Source: Subsaxibacter sp. CAU 1640 (GTDB taxonomy: Bacteria; Bacteroidota; Bacteroidia; Flavobacteriales; Flavobacteriaceae). From it: a DNA stretch of 64,000 bases. Location: assembly GCF_023156585.1 (NCBI RefSeq), contig NZ_JALNMI010000001.1, positions 496,001 through 560,000 of the forward strand, in the 5' to 3' direction. The position numbers and the translations under genes were made by a program. The notes below the pieces were generated by a model. That model searched no databases. It was given only the letters and a program-made list of their open reading frames with translations, and had not been told where the DNA came from. Below are positions 28,079-36,887 of this stretch, piece after piece. Each line of letters opens with the position of its first letter. Positions within the stretch are counted from its first letter, which is position 1.

Positions 28079-30163
28079 ATGAAAATTATGAAAACTTATA
28101 TATCAGCATTTTTAATGGTTTGTTTTTTGGCTTTCGGTGCACAGGCACAGATAGACCGTTCGCAAGCGCCAAAACCCGGACCAGCTCCAAAAATTGATTT
28201 AAAATCTCCACAAGAATTCACTCTTAAAAATGGCATGAAAGTTCTTGTAGTGGAAAACCATAAGCTCCCTAGAGTTTCATTCAGTCTTAATATCGACAAC
28301 AAGCCTACCCTTGATGGCGACAAACATGGTGTCTCAAGTATACTTGCTGGTATGATGGGGAATGGAACCAAATCGATCCCAAAAGACAAATTCAATGAAG
28401 AGGTTGATTTTCTAGGAGCAACCATCAATTTTGGTTCATCTGGAGGTTACGCTGCTTCACTTACTAAATATTCAAATAGAATTTTAGAATTGATGGCTGA
28501 TGCCGCAATGAATCCTCTTTTGGTTGAAGAAGAATTTCAAAAAGAAAAAGATAAGCTTCTTGAAAACCTAAAATCAGAAGAAAAAAGCGTTGATGCAGCT
28601 GCAGGACGTGTAGGCGATGCGCTTTCTTATGGTACTAATCATCCTTACGGTGAATTTACAACTCAAGAAACTGTAAACAACATCAATTATGGAGATGTTT
28701 ACGCCTTTTATCAAAAACAATTCAATCCAAACAACGCTTATTTGGTTGTTGTAGGTGATGTGAATTTCAAGGATGTTAAATCTGAAATCGAAAAACGTTT
28801 TGGTGTGTGGAAAAAATCGGTTGTTGTAGAAACCACTGTTCCTGCAGCAAAAGCAAATGCTCAATACACGCAAATCAATTTTGTGGATATGCCAAACGCC
28901 GTTCAATCTAACATTAGCTTAAAGCATAATGTTGATTTGAAAATGAACAATCCTGATTATCACGCTGTGTTGATTGCCAATAAAATTTTAGGTGGCGGTT
29001 TTAACAGTTATTTGAACATGAACCTTCGTGAGGAGCATGGTTATACATATGGAGCTCGTTCAGGAATTGATGCCGACAAGTATGTTGGACAATTTTCTGC
29101 AAGTACTGCAGTAAGAAATATGGTGACGGATAGTTCGGTTGTGAATATTCTGAAAGAAATCAACAGAATCAAAACAGAACCTGTAAAGGCTGAAGATTTA
29201 GCAAATGCAAAAGCTAAATATGTAGGAGATTTTGTATTGGCTCTTGAAAGTCCACAAACCATTGCACGTTATGCATTGAATATCAAATTGAATGATTTAC
29301 CTAAAGATTTCTATTCAACATACCTTCAAAAAATCAATGCAGTAACTGCTGATGATGTTATGCGTGTAGCAAACAAATATTTCAAAACTGAAAACTCACG
29401 TATTGTTGTAGTTGGTAAAGGAAGTGATGTGATTGAAAACTTGGAAAAAACGGGAATTCCAATTATGTATTTTGATAAATATGCAAATCCTGTTGATAAA
29501 CCTGTGTTCTCAAAACCACTCCCAGAAGGATTGACTGCTCAAACTGTAATTGACAATTACTTGACAGCTATTGGAGGAAAAGACAAAGCCAAAACTGTAA
29601 AAAGTGTTCACAGCACTGCCAATGTTACAATTGAAGGCGTGCCAATTCCTTTGAAAGCTGAATTAAAAGCTATGGCGCCTAATATGGAGTCTATGGAAAT
29701 GACTGCTGAAGGAATGGGTACGTTGATGAAGCAAAAATTCGATGGCACAACAGGATACCAGGAACAGCAAGGTATGCGTAAAGAATTGACTGCTGAAGAA
29801 ATTGCGGAAGCAAAAGTTAAAAAGTCAATTTTCCCAGAGCTTTATTACGAAGCTGGAAATATCAGCTTGGAAAGCGTTACCACGATTGATGGTAGCGACG
29901 CTTATAAAGTTAAGGTTTCTAAAGATGGTAAAGATTCTTTTAGATATTATGATGCCAAATCGAATCTATTAGTGAAAGTTGAATCTACTGAAGAAGCTCA
30001 AGGACAATCAATTACCACAGTAGTTGATTATGATAACTATTCTGATGTGAGTGGTTTAAAATTCCCTTATAGCCAATCTATCAAAGCTGGACCACAAGTC
30101 GTTAATTTGAACATTACCAATGTAAAAGTTAACGAAGGCGTGACCGAAGCTGATTTTAAATAA
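28079..30163 (+). CDS. M16 family peptidase-like protein, non-catalytic partner with C-terminal extension
   Basis: A 694-residue exported protein. A signal peptide (MKTYISAFLMVCFLAFGAQAQ after an optional three-residue start) is followed by two M16 domains. At the place of the HxxEH zinc motif it reads GVSSILAGMMGNGTKS, so the ligands are missing, while the C-terminal M16 substrate-binding segment LREEHGYTYGARSG is kept. Residues from about 490 onward form an extra domain (LTAQTVIDNYLTAIGGKDKAKTV.. to the end) resembling outer-membrane lipoprotein-carrier-like beta folds. Together with the upstream gene it should make the active/inactive pair typical of this family. Confidence 0.9.
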   Translation: MKIMKTYISAFLMVCFLAFGAQAQIDRSQAPKPGPAPKIDLKSPQEFTLKNGMKVLVVENHKLPRVSFSLNIDNKPTLDGDKHGVSSILAGMMGNGTKSIPKDKFNEEVDFLGATINFGSSGGYAASLTKYSNRILELMADAAMNPLLVEEEFQKEKDKLLENLKSEEKSVDAAAGRVGDALSYGTNHPYGEFTTQETVNNINYGDVYAFYQKQFNPNNAYLVVVGDVNFKDVKSEIEKRFGVWKKSVVVETTVPAAKANAQYTQINFVDMPNAVQSNISLKHNVDLKMNNPDYHAVLIANKILGGGFNSYLNMNLREEHGYTYGARSGIDADKYVGQFSASTAVRNMVTDSSVVNILKEINRIKTEPVKAEDLANAKAKYVGDFVLALESPQTIARYALNIKLNDLPKDFYSTYLQKINAVTADDVMRVANKYFKTENSRIVVVGKGSDVIENLEKTGIPIMYFDKYANPVDKPVFSKPLPEGLTAQTVIDNYLTAIGGKDKAKTVKSVHSTANVTIEGVPIPLKAELKAMAPNMESMEMTAEGMGTLMKQKFDGTTGYQEQQGMRKELTAEEIAEAKVKKSIFPELYYEAGNISLESVTTIDGSDAYKVKVSKDGKDSFRYYDAKSNLLVKVESTEEAQGQSITTVVDYDNYSDVSGLKFPYSQSIKAGPQVVNLNITNVKVNEGVTEADFK

Positions 30164-30183
30164 TTGATTTCACATACAATCAT

Positions 30184-30219
30184 AAAAATCCGAAGATTTA
30201 ATGCTTCGGATTTTTTTTT
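30184..30219 (+). terminator. Intrinsic terminator after the M16 pair
   Basis: AAAAATCCGAAG (30184-30195) pairs with CTTCGGATTTTT (30204-30215) and continues into a T run. Confidence 0.92.
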
Positions 30220-30278
30220 GCCTTCATCCATCAATCTTAAAAATCGTTAAAGTATAGTCATTAAGTTTCAATATTTAT

Positions 30279-30286
30279 TAGATTTG
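30279..30286 (+). promoter_or_regulatory. -7 promoter box of the HMA lipoprotein gene
   Basis: TAGATTTG fits TAnnTTTG. It covers the alternative upstream start at 30284, which supports the ATG at 30311 as the real start. Confidence 0.55.
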
Positions 30287-30310
30287 TGCTCAACGCAATT
30301 TATAATAGAT

Positions 30311-30703
30311 ATGAACACAGTAAAAAATATAGCACTTGTTGCAATCGTTTCAATTTTTACGCTTGCCTGTAAAAATGACAAACAGCCTGAAGTTAAAACG
30401 GTTGATACCGAAGTAGCTTTGAACGAAAATACTTTGGATCCAAATGCACATTACGCCAAAGCTGAATTTAGCATCGAAGGAATGACTTGTGCTATGGGTT
30501 GTGCAAAAACTATTGAAAGAAAAATTGCCAATATGGATGGCGTTAAGTCTGCAAAAGTGGATTTTGACAAACAACTGGCGATGGTGGAATATGATGATGC
30601 TAAAGTAACACCACAATCATTGGAAGCAGTGGTGAAGAAAACTGGCGAAATGTATTCTGTGAAAGATATGAAAACTGTGGAGTCTTTTTCAGAAGAACAA
30701 TAA
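30311..30703 (+). CDS. Heavy-metal-associated (HMA) domain lipoprotein
   Basis: A 130-residue exported protein: lipoprotein signal MNTVKNIALVAIVSIFTLAC with Cys20 as lipidation site, a spacer of about 30 residues, then one HMA ferredoxin-like domain (about 50-117). The metal-binding loop reads GMTCAMGCAKTIE, with Cys60 and Cys64 separated by three residues in place of the usual two. The start is set at 30311 because the promoter box covers the earlier ATG. It may bind Cu(I) or a similar ion at the cell envelope. Single gene with its own terminator. Confidence 0.87.
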   Translation: MNTVKNIALVAIVSIFTLACKNDKQPEVKTVDTEVALNENTLDPNAHYAKAEFSIEGMTCAMGCAKTIERKIANMDGVKSAKVDFDKQLAMVEYDDAKVTPQSLEAVVKKTGEMYSVKDMKTVESFSEEQ

Positions 30704-30725
30704 TCCTCAAAAAAAATATTATTTG

Positions 30726-30756
30726 AAGCCACTTTTTACAAGTGGCTTTTTTTTTA
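30726..30756 (+). terminator. Intrinsic terminator after the HMA lipoprotein gene
   Basis: AAGCCACTT (30726-30734) pairs with AAGTGGCTT (30740-30748) and is followed by a T run on the plus strand only. It ends at the convergent YciI gene. Confidence 0.9.
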
Positions 30757-31257
30757 TCTCAAAGGAAACCCTTTAGCTGCCCACCAAGGATGGATTTCAA
30801 TGGTCAATCTACCCGCTTTTACCATTGGGTCAGCATTGGCCAGGCTGTCTGCCATTTCGATGGTTGGCACGTTATAAATGGTGATGCCTCTAATATCGCC
30901 ATCGTCTCCAAATGGACCGGAAATATCAGCATAACCCAATTCATACATCTTTCCTAAATGTGCTAAATGTAGGTTTTGCAAACTATCTGATTCTGCTTTG
31001 TTTTGTGAACGATTGGTTCCCCTCTTTAAGAAAGCTATGAAATACTGTTGCATCAAGATGGTGTCTTTTGTTTTTTCATCTACATAATCAAAGATTTTGT
31101 ACCCTTTTGAAGTCAGACCTTCCTTAATATCCGTAATTGATTTTTCTGATATTTTTTCAATAACCACTGACTCTTTTTCGATAGTTTGTTCCTGATTTTG
31201 TTCTTTGCAAGAAACAAAAAGGATCAAGCTAAAAAATATGGCGAACATTGTTTTCAT
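30754..31257 (-). CDS. YciI-like domain lipoprotein
   Basis: A 167-residue protein with lipoprotein signal MKTMFAIFFSLILFVSC (Cys17), a linker, and a C-terminal YCII-related dimeric ferredoxin-like domain (about 70-167). Recognisable parts are QQYFIAFLKRG, LHLAHLGKMYELGYADISGP with the conserved His, and GITIYNVPTIEMADSLANAD. Function of this family is poorly known. Exported YciI-like proteins are common in Bacteroidota. It is the third gene of an operon, overlapping the CYTH gene by 4 bp. Confidence 0.85.
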   Translation of the reverse strand: MKTMFAIFFSLILFVSCKEQNQEQTIEKESVVIEKISEKSITDIKEGLTSKGYKIFDYVDEKTKDTILMQQYFIAFLKRGTNRSQNKAESDSLQNLHLAHLGKMYELGYADISGPFGDDGDIRGITIYNVPTIEMADSLANADPMVKAGRLTIEIHPWWAAKGFPLR

Positions 31258-31727
31258 AATTTCCAGTATTTAAAAGGGTTTTTGCTTAATTGAGAGTTAT
31301 AGTACTTTGATAATCCCGTGACTTCTCTACCTAACCAGTTTGGCTTTTTAAAAATTTCTGATACGTGATTCAATTCCACTTCTGCGACAACCAAACCCTC
31401 ATTCTCACCAAGAAATTCGTCCACTTCAAACAGATGATTTTCAACTTGAACATTATATCTTATTTTGTCAATGATGCCTTCTTCACATAGCTTCAATAGT
31501 GAATCAGCTTCTTCTTTTGAAATGTCCTTTTCCCATTCAAAACGAGACAAACCGCCATCATTTGATGCACCTTTTACAGTCAAGAAACCTTGATTGTCTT
31601 TAATCCTTACACGAACTGTTCGTTCTTTATCAGAATTCAAAAAGCCTTGAACAATCCTTGTTTCAGATTGTGCCTCTTCTTTAAAATCATCCGATGTCAC
31701 TAAAAATTTTCTTTCTATCTCAATCAT
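31254..31727 (-). CDS. CYTH domain protein
   Basis: A 157-residue CYTH-fold protein; the signature EIERKFLVTS is at the N-terminus and charged strands line a tunnel (RVRIKDNQGFLTVKG, EVELNHVSE). Bacterial relatives are tripolyphosphatases or uncharacterised, and bind triphosphates with divalent metal. No signal peptide. It is coupled to both neighbours by 4-bp overlaps, downstream of the NAD(P)-binding oxidoreductase and upstream of the YciI lipoprotein. The exact reaction is not clear. Confidence 0.9.
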   Translation of the reverse strand: MIEIERKFLVTSDDFKEEAQSETRIVQGFLNSDKERTVRVRIKDNQGFLTVKGASNDGGLSRFEWEKDISKEEADSLLKLCEEGIIDKIRYNVQVENHLFEVDEFLGENEGLVVAEVELNHVSEIFKKPNWLGREVTGLSKYYNSQLSKNPFKYWKL

Positions 31728-32389
31728 ATATCATCTGTTATCTCTTGAATAATTTTTGACTCTACACGTCCTGGTTGGTATTCGTTATTTCCCAACCAAA
31801 CCATACACTTGGCAATGGTTTTGGGATGAATAGGACGATACCTTTCCAAATCACCAAATCGAAGTAACGGCTTTAACATTGACATCAAAAATTTCATTAT
31901 GGATTCGCCAATTCGTTTTTCGTCTCGTTCACCGCTAATCAAAGAGGGTTGCAAAATATAGGTGTTTTTGATATTGAAGCTCAAAACCGCTTCTTCCATC
32001 TTACCTTTCACTCTATTATAAAATATTTTGCTTTTCTTTTTGGCTCCCAGAGCAGAAATCACCATAAATGTCTCTATACCATTCTCTTTACACAATTTTG
32101 CAGCAGCTGTAGGAATTCCATAATCAATCTTGGTATAAATGTCCTTATTTGGTGTTTTGGCTTTAGTTGTTCCTATGCAGCAAAACACTTCATCTGCCTG
32201 AAATAGCTCTTGTTGATTTTCAAGATGCAATACATTTACGATGTGTTCTGTTAACTTTGAGTGACCAACACCGCAGGTTTTTCTTCCAAAAACAATAATC
32301 CGTGCATACCGTTCGTCATCCAACAGCAATTGCAACAGATGGCTTCCTGTTAAACCTGTAGCTCCTAAAATAATGGCTGTTTTAGACAT
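31724..32389 (-). CDS. NAD(P)-binding oxidoreductase (HTATIP2/YbjT-like atypical SDR)
   Basis: A 221-residue Rossmann-fold protein. The chosen start at 32389 opens at MSKTAIILGATGLTGSHLL, with the dinucleotide-binding GATGLTGS at residues 9-16; an in-frame ATG at 32464 would add 25 residues with no homology and is rejected. Further support: FCCIGTTKAKTPNKD and the segment YILQPSLISGERDE, both typical of the HTATIP2-like atypical SDR group. Substrate unknown. First gene of the three-gene overlapping operon. Confidence 0.88.
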   Translation of the reverse strand: MSKTAIILGATGLTGSHLLQLLLDDERYARIIVFGRKTCGVGHSKLTEHIVNVLHLENQQELFQADEVFCCIGTTKAKTPNKDIYTKIDYGIPTAAAKLCKENGIETFMVISALGAKKKSKIFYNRVKGKMEEAVLSFNIKNTYILQPSLISGERDEKRIGESIMKFLMSMLKPLLRFGDLERYRPIHPKTIAKCMVWLGNNEYQPGRVESKIIQEITDDI

Positions 32390-32491
32390 AGTCTGTTGTT
32401 TTTTATGGGTTCCTTTTGGATATCGAAGTTTCGGCTTAAAATTCCATTTCAATAAGTATAGCAAAAGGGTTTTAATCCCTAAATTTACGTT

Positions 32492-33601
32492 ATGCCAAAC
32501 GATTTACCAATAAGAAAGATTATTCACGTGGATATGGATGCGTTTTATGCATCTGTGGAACAAATGGACAATCCCGAATTAAAAGGGAAACCTTTGGCTG
32601 TTGGTGGAAGCGAAAAACGAGGCGTAGTGAGTGCTGCAAGTTATGAAGCGAGAAAATTTGGTGTTCGAAGTGCGATGAGTGGTGTTCAGGCGAAGCGCAA
32701 TTGCCCAGATTTAATTTTTGTGAGACCGCGTTTTGACAGATATCAAGAAATTTCAAAGAAAATAAGAAAGATATTTTATGACTATACCGATTTGGTAGAA
32801 CCATTGTCGCTTGACGAAGCCTATCTTGATGTTACTGAAAACAAAAAAGGCAATCCGAGTGCGACATTGATAGCGAAAGAAATACGCGATAGAATTTTGA
32901 ATGAGGTTGGCCTGACAGCTTCCGCAGGAATTTCTATCAATAAATTTGTTGCCAAAATTGCAAGCGACTATAACAAACCCAATGGGCAAAAAACGGTAAA
33001 TCCCGAAGAAGTATTAGAGTTTCTGGAGCATTTGGATATCCGAAAGTTTTATGGTGTAGGAAAAGTCACGGCCGAAAAGATGTATCAATTGGGAATCTTC
33101 ACCGGAAAAGATTTGAAATCAAAATCCATCGAGTATCTTGAAGAGCATTTTGGGAAATCAGGTAGTTACTATTACTTTATTGTCAGAGGCATTCATAACA
33201 GCGAAGTCAAGCCGAGTAGGATCAGAAAATCATTGGCAGCTGAACGAACTTTTAATGAAAATCTATCCAGCGAAATATTTATGATGGGAAAACTGGAGAA
33301 AATTGCCAAAGAAGTTTCAAAACGCTTGGAAAAAAGCAAAGTGTCTGGGAAAACGGTGACTTTGAAAATAAAATACAGTGATTTTACTCTTCAAACGCGT
33401 AGTAAAACGGTTCCTTATTTTATCAACGATAAAGATGTGATTCTTGAAACAGCGAAAGATTTGCTGTATCAGGAAAAACTCAACAATTCTGTCCGTTTAC
33501 TTGGTATTTCAATGTCCAATTTAAATACAGAAAGTGAGAAAAAAGCCGAATCTGAAGAGAAGGAAAAAGTAGTGAGCGTGCAATTAAAATTTGAATTTTG
33601 A
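32492..33601 (+). CDS. dinB: DNA polymerase IV (Y-family)
   Basis: A 369-residue translesion polymerase. Catalytic acidic residues are in IIHVDMDAFYASVEQ (residues 10-24) and LSLDEAYLDVT near 102. The thumb with helix-hairpin-helix is seen around GVGKVTAEKMYQLGI near 190 and the little-finger domain follows. The extreme C-terminus QLKFEF is a beta-clamp-binding peptide. Likely stress-induced, but no LexA-type box was recognised. Its stop overlaps the next gene start by 1 bp (TGATG). Confidence 0.97.
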   Translation: MPNDLPIRKIIHVDMDAFYASVEQMDNPELKGKPLAVGGSEKRGVVSAASYEARKFGVRSAMSGVQAKRNCPDLIFVRPRFDRYQEISKKIRKIFYDYTDLVEPLSLDEAYLDVTENKKGNPSATLIAKEIRDRILNEVGLTASAGISINKFVAKIASDYNKPNGQKTVNPEEVLEFLEHLDIRKFYGVGKVTAEKMYQLGIFTGKDLKSKSIEYLEEHFGKSGSYYYFIVRGIHNSEVKPSRIRKSLAAERTFNENLSSEIFMMGKLEKIAKEVSKRLEKSKVSGKTVTLKIKYSDFTLQTRSKTVPYFINDKDVILETAKDLLYQEKLNNSVRLLGISMSNLNTESEKKAESEEKEKVVSVQLKFEF

Positions 33602-34779
33602 TGGGTTTGAAAAAGATAAATATCGTTTTGGCGATTAGTTTATTTCAACTGACGAGTCTATTCTCACAAGAACATCAAATTCCTTTTACGGTTGATTCGC
33701 TGTTCGATATGAGCAAACCTGAAACACTCGGTTTAAAATTCGTCGAAAAAGCTGAAACTTTCACGGTTTTTTCACCGCAAAAAGATGGCAACAAATACAA
33801 TCACGGAGCAGTTCTGTTTCCATTCAAAGGGTATCTCTATGCGCAGTGGCAAAGTTCATCTGTAGATGAAGATGGTGAGGATACACAAGTGTTCTATAGT
33901 AGAAGTAAAGATGGTAAGGTTTGGGAAAAGCCGATGAAATTGACAGAAATTTATGAAAATGGTATCAAAACCAATGGTGGATGGTATAGTGGAGGCCACA
34001 CTTTGATTGCTTATATCTGCGTTTGGCCAAATTTTTCAAATGAGATCAAGCAAGGATATACCGAATATGTAAGTTCCAATGATGGTTTGACTTGGAGTAA
34101 ACCGCTTCCTGTAACTGATTCTGACGGCAAACCTATTCCTGGAATTATAGAACAGGATGTTCGCGCATTGCCAAACGGACGACTCGTTACTGCATTTCAT
34201 ATGCAGCCTGGATTAAATGCCAAACCATTTTATTCAGATGACACTTTAGGAATTTCCAATTGGAAAGTTGGAAGAATGCAAAATATGACAGCAAAGGATA
34301 GTTTAATGAGCCGAGAGTTGGAGCCCAGTTGGTTTTATAGAAAGGATGCTGCGATTGTTATGGTGTTTCGAGATCAAAATAGTTCATTCAAAAAACTGGC
34401 TGCTGTAAGTTATGATAATGGGGAAACTTGGACGCAGCCACAATTAATCGACACTCCAGATTCAAGGGCAAAACAAAGTGCAGGAAATTTATCTGACGGA
34501 ACGGCTTTTATGGTTAACAATCCTTCAGGGAATAAAAATCGATTTCCTTTGGCAATCACTTTAAGCAAAGATGGTTTTGTGTTTGACAAGGCATATTTGA
34601 TACGTTCTGGAGATGAAAACCTGCAGCCTATGCGATACGATGGAAAATACAAAAGAATCGGTTACAGCTATCCTAAAAGCATTATTTGGGACGATTACCT
34701 ATATGTTTCTTATGCTACCAATAAAGAAGATATTGAAATCACAAGAATTCCTATTTCGTATCTGATTTACAAGAACTAA
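33601..34779 (+). CDS. Secreted sialidase-like (BNR/Asp-box) beta-propeller protein
   Basis: A 392-residue exported protein with a signal peptide MGLKKINIVLAISLFQLTSLFSQ. Asp-box turns include SKDGKVWEKP, SSNDGLTWSKPLPV and SYDNGETWTQPQLI, which place it in the sialidase superfamily of six-bladed propellers. The Arg triad and Tyr/Glu pair of true sialidases were not firmly located, so the substrate is open. The ATG at 33601 is used; a TTG one codon earlier is not needed. It is coupled to dinB by the TGATG overlap, an unexpected partner. Followed by a hairpin shared with pyk. Confidence 0.83.
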   Translation: MGLKKINIVLAISLFQLTSLFSQEHQIPFTVDSLFDMSKPETLGLKFVEKAETFTVFSPQKDGNKYNHGAVLFPFKGYLYAQWQSSSVDEDGEDTQVFYSRSKDGKVWEKPMKLTEIYENGIKTNGGWYSGGHTLIAYICVWPNFSNEIKQGYTEYVSSNDGLTWSKPLPVTDSDGKPIPGIIEQDVRALPNGRLVTAFHMQPGLNAKPFYSDDTLGISNWKVGRMQNMTAKDSLMSRELEPSWFYRKDAAIVMVFRDQNSSFKKLAAVSYDNGETWTQPQLIDTPDSRAKQSAGNLSDGTAFMVNNPSGNKNRFPLAITLSKDGFVFDKAYLIRSGDENLQPMRYDGKYKRIGYSYPKSIIWDDYLYVSYATNKEDIEITRIPISYLIYKN

Positions 34780-34806
34780 AAAAGCAGGAACTTATTCCCG
34801 CTTTTC
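34777..34806. terminator. Bidirectional hairpin between the sialidase-like gene and pyk
   Basis: AAAAGCAGGAA (34780-34790) pairs with TTCCCGCTTTT (34795-34805) with one mismatch; A and T runs flank both sides. Confidence 0.7.
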
Positions 34807-34827
34807 TTATTAATTATTTAATTCGAA

Positions 34828-36270
34828 TTAAAAACTACAACTCGAAATTTCAGTCACACGAAGTGTATTTACCATCCCTTTTTCTTGAATAGGCATTGCC
34901 GCAAGACTCACCAACATATCTCCAACTTCCAAATAGCCTTTCTTACAGGCAATGGCGTTTACATCTTCAATGGTTTCATCAGTGCTGACAAACTTATCAT
35001 AATAAAAAGCCTTTACGCCCCAAAGCAAATTGAGTTGCGTTAAAATACGCTTATTTGAGGTGAAAACCAATATATGAGCACTCGGTCTCCAAGCGGAAAT
35101 CTGAAACGCTGTATAACCACTATTTGTTAATGTTGAAATGGCTCTTGCATTGATTTCATTTGCCATATGTGCAGCGTGATAACAAATTGATTTTGTAATG
35201 TAACGCTTGGTACGAATATGTGGTGGAATTTGAGGCACTTTAATCAGCGGAGAATCTTCAACACTTTTGATAATGTTCGACATTTGCTTGATGACTTGAA
35301 CCGGGTAACTACCTACAGACGTTTCACCAGATAACATCACAGCGTCGGCACCATCCATGACTGAATTGGCAACGTCATTGACCTCTGCCCTTGTTGGTGT
35401 AAGGCTTGAAATCATCGTTTCCATCATTTGAGTTGCAATAATCACAGGGATTCTTGCTCTTTTTGCCCTTAAAACCAATTGCTTTTGAATCAATGGAACC
35501 TCTTCAGCTGGAATTTCAACACCCAAATCTCCACGAGCCACCATCAAACCATCACAATAAGCGACAATTTTATCAATGTTTTCAACAGCTTCTGGTTTTT
35601 CGATTTTTGCAATTATCGGAATTTTATGATCACTATGTTCTTTAATCAATTCTTCCAATTGCATCAAATCTTCTGCGTGTCTTACAAACGAAAGTGCAAT
35701 CCAATCAACTTTCATCTTGATGGCAAAAAGTGCATCCTCAATATCCTTCTCGGTCAAAGCTGGCTGTGAAATATTGGTGTTTGGCAAGTTGACACCTTTC
35801 TTTGATTTCAAAGGACCACCTTGAATAACCTTTGCCTTCACTTCTGATTTTTTATCGGTTGAAACCACTTCAAAAATCAACTTTCCATCATCAAGAAGGA
35901 TTCGCTCTCCAGCTTTTGCATCTTGAGGAAAATTATCGTAGGTCATATAAACACGTTGTTTATTGCCTTCAAACTTTTTTCCGGTAGCAAATATGATTTC
36001 ATCACCTTCATTAACTACGACCTCACCTTTCATAACACCGACACGTAGTTTAGGTCCTTGTAAATCGGCAAGAATGGCAACATTATAGCCAAACTCTTCA
36101 TTCAGTTCACGTATCATAGTAATGCGCTCTTCCACATCTTTATAATCTGCATGCGAAAAATTGACCCTAAACACATCGACACCTTCCTCCATCATAGCTC
36201 TCAACACCTCTTTCGTACTAGTTGCTGGTCCTAAAGTGGCTACAATCTTGGTTTTCTTTCTTTTTGACAT
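34828..36270 (-). CDS. pyk: Pyruvate kinase
   Basis: A 480-residue glycolytic enzyme that converts phosphoenolpyruvate and ADP to pyruvate and ATP in the cytosol. Motifs: KIVATLGPATS at the N-terminus, DVFRVNFSHADY, the catalytic Lys in IPIIAKIEKPEAVENIDKI, GLMVARGDLGVEI and MDGADAVMLSGETSVGSYP. The full A, B and C domains fit the length. It lies 3 bp after the IPExxxVDY gene, in a run acpP-fabF-rnc-IPExxxVDY-pyk on one strand. Confidence 0.98.
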   Translation of the reverse strand: MSKRKKTKIVATLGPATSTKEVLRAMMEEGVDVFRVNFSHADYKDVEERITMIRELNEEFGYNVAILADLQGPKLRVGVMKGEVVVNEGDEIIFATGKKFEGNKQRVYMTYDNFPQDAKAGERILLDDGKLIFEVVSTDKKSEVKAKVIQGGPLKSKKGVNLPNTNISQPALTEKDIEDALFAIKMKVDWIALSFVRHAEDLMQLEELIKEHSDHKIPIIAKIEKPEAVENIDKIVAYCDGLMVARGDLGVEIPAEEVPLIQKQLVLRAKRARIPVIIATQMMETMISSLTPTRAEVNDVANSVMDGADAVMLSGETSVGSYPVQVIKQMSNIIKSVEDSPLIKVPQIPPHIRTKRYITKSICYHAAHMANEINARAISTLTNSGYTAFQISAWRPSAHILVFTSNKRILTQLNLLWGVKAFYYDKFVSTDETIEDVNAIACKKGYLEVGDMLVSLAAMPIQEKGMVNTLRVTEISSCSF

Positions 36271-36273
36271 GTA

Positions 36274-36753
36274 TTAAAAAATTAAATTGTCTTTTGATTT
36301 TATATTTTCTACATCGACACTATAACTTGTAACCAAATGCGGAATGTCTTGTAATTTGTTTAGTAATTCTTTCTCATCTATTGAGCCTTCATCAGTAGAT
36401 ATTTTGATGAAATAATCTACTTTTTTGAATTCTGGCAACAGATGGTATGTTTTTAAAACTATTTGTTCTGTATTAAACAGCGAACCTGAACTTTGTAAAC
36501 TTGCTTCTTCCTTTTTGCAGACGTTTGAAATCAAATTCCATATGGTTTGCTGTTGTACATCTTCCCATTCATAAACAGAGTAATTTGAATCTAGATATCT
36601 GTAATCCAAATCATTTGGTAAACGAACAAGTTTAATGTTTAAATGCTTATTGAGGAGATACGCCATTCGATAGTCCTCTAACCTACAGTGAATGGCAATT
36701 AGGGAAAAAGAAGGGTCATAAAAATCATCGACAAGCAGTTTATGTACAGCCAT
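36274..36753 (-). CDS. IPExxxVDY family protein
   Basis: A 159-residue protein of a small Bacteroidota-restricted family named for a conserved motif, here read as LPEFKKVDYFIKIS near residue 105. It starts MAVHKLLVDDFYDPSFSLIAI and has a conserved CRLEDYRMAYLLNK segment. It lies 3 bp upstream of pyk and downstream of rnc, its usual place in this phylum. The function is unknown; constant linkage with pyk and rnc is the only clue. Confidence 0.9.
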   Translation of the reverse strand: MAVHKLLVDDFYDPSFSLIAIHCRLEDYRMAYLLNKHLNIKLVRLPNDLDYRYLDSNYSVYEWEDVQQQTIWNLISNVCKKEEASLQSSGSLFNTEQIVLKTYHLLPEFKKVDYFIKISTDEGSIDEKELLNKLQDIPHLVTSYSVDVENIKSKDNLIF

Positions 36754-36887
36754 AATTATACAATTATGAGTGGTAAATATAGTATTTTATCATCACTGCA
36801 GTATGAAGTTTTTGTTATTCTTAACTAACAAAACACACGAAAACGTTATAGTTTGAGCGATTTTAAAGAAAGCTCTGACTCAAATAT

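Noticed and set aside
33598-33603. TTG start one codon before the sialidase-like gene
   Set aside because: The ATG at 33601 gives a good signal peptide and a standard TGATG overlap.
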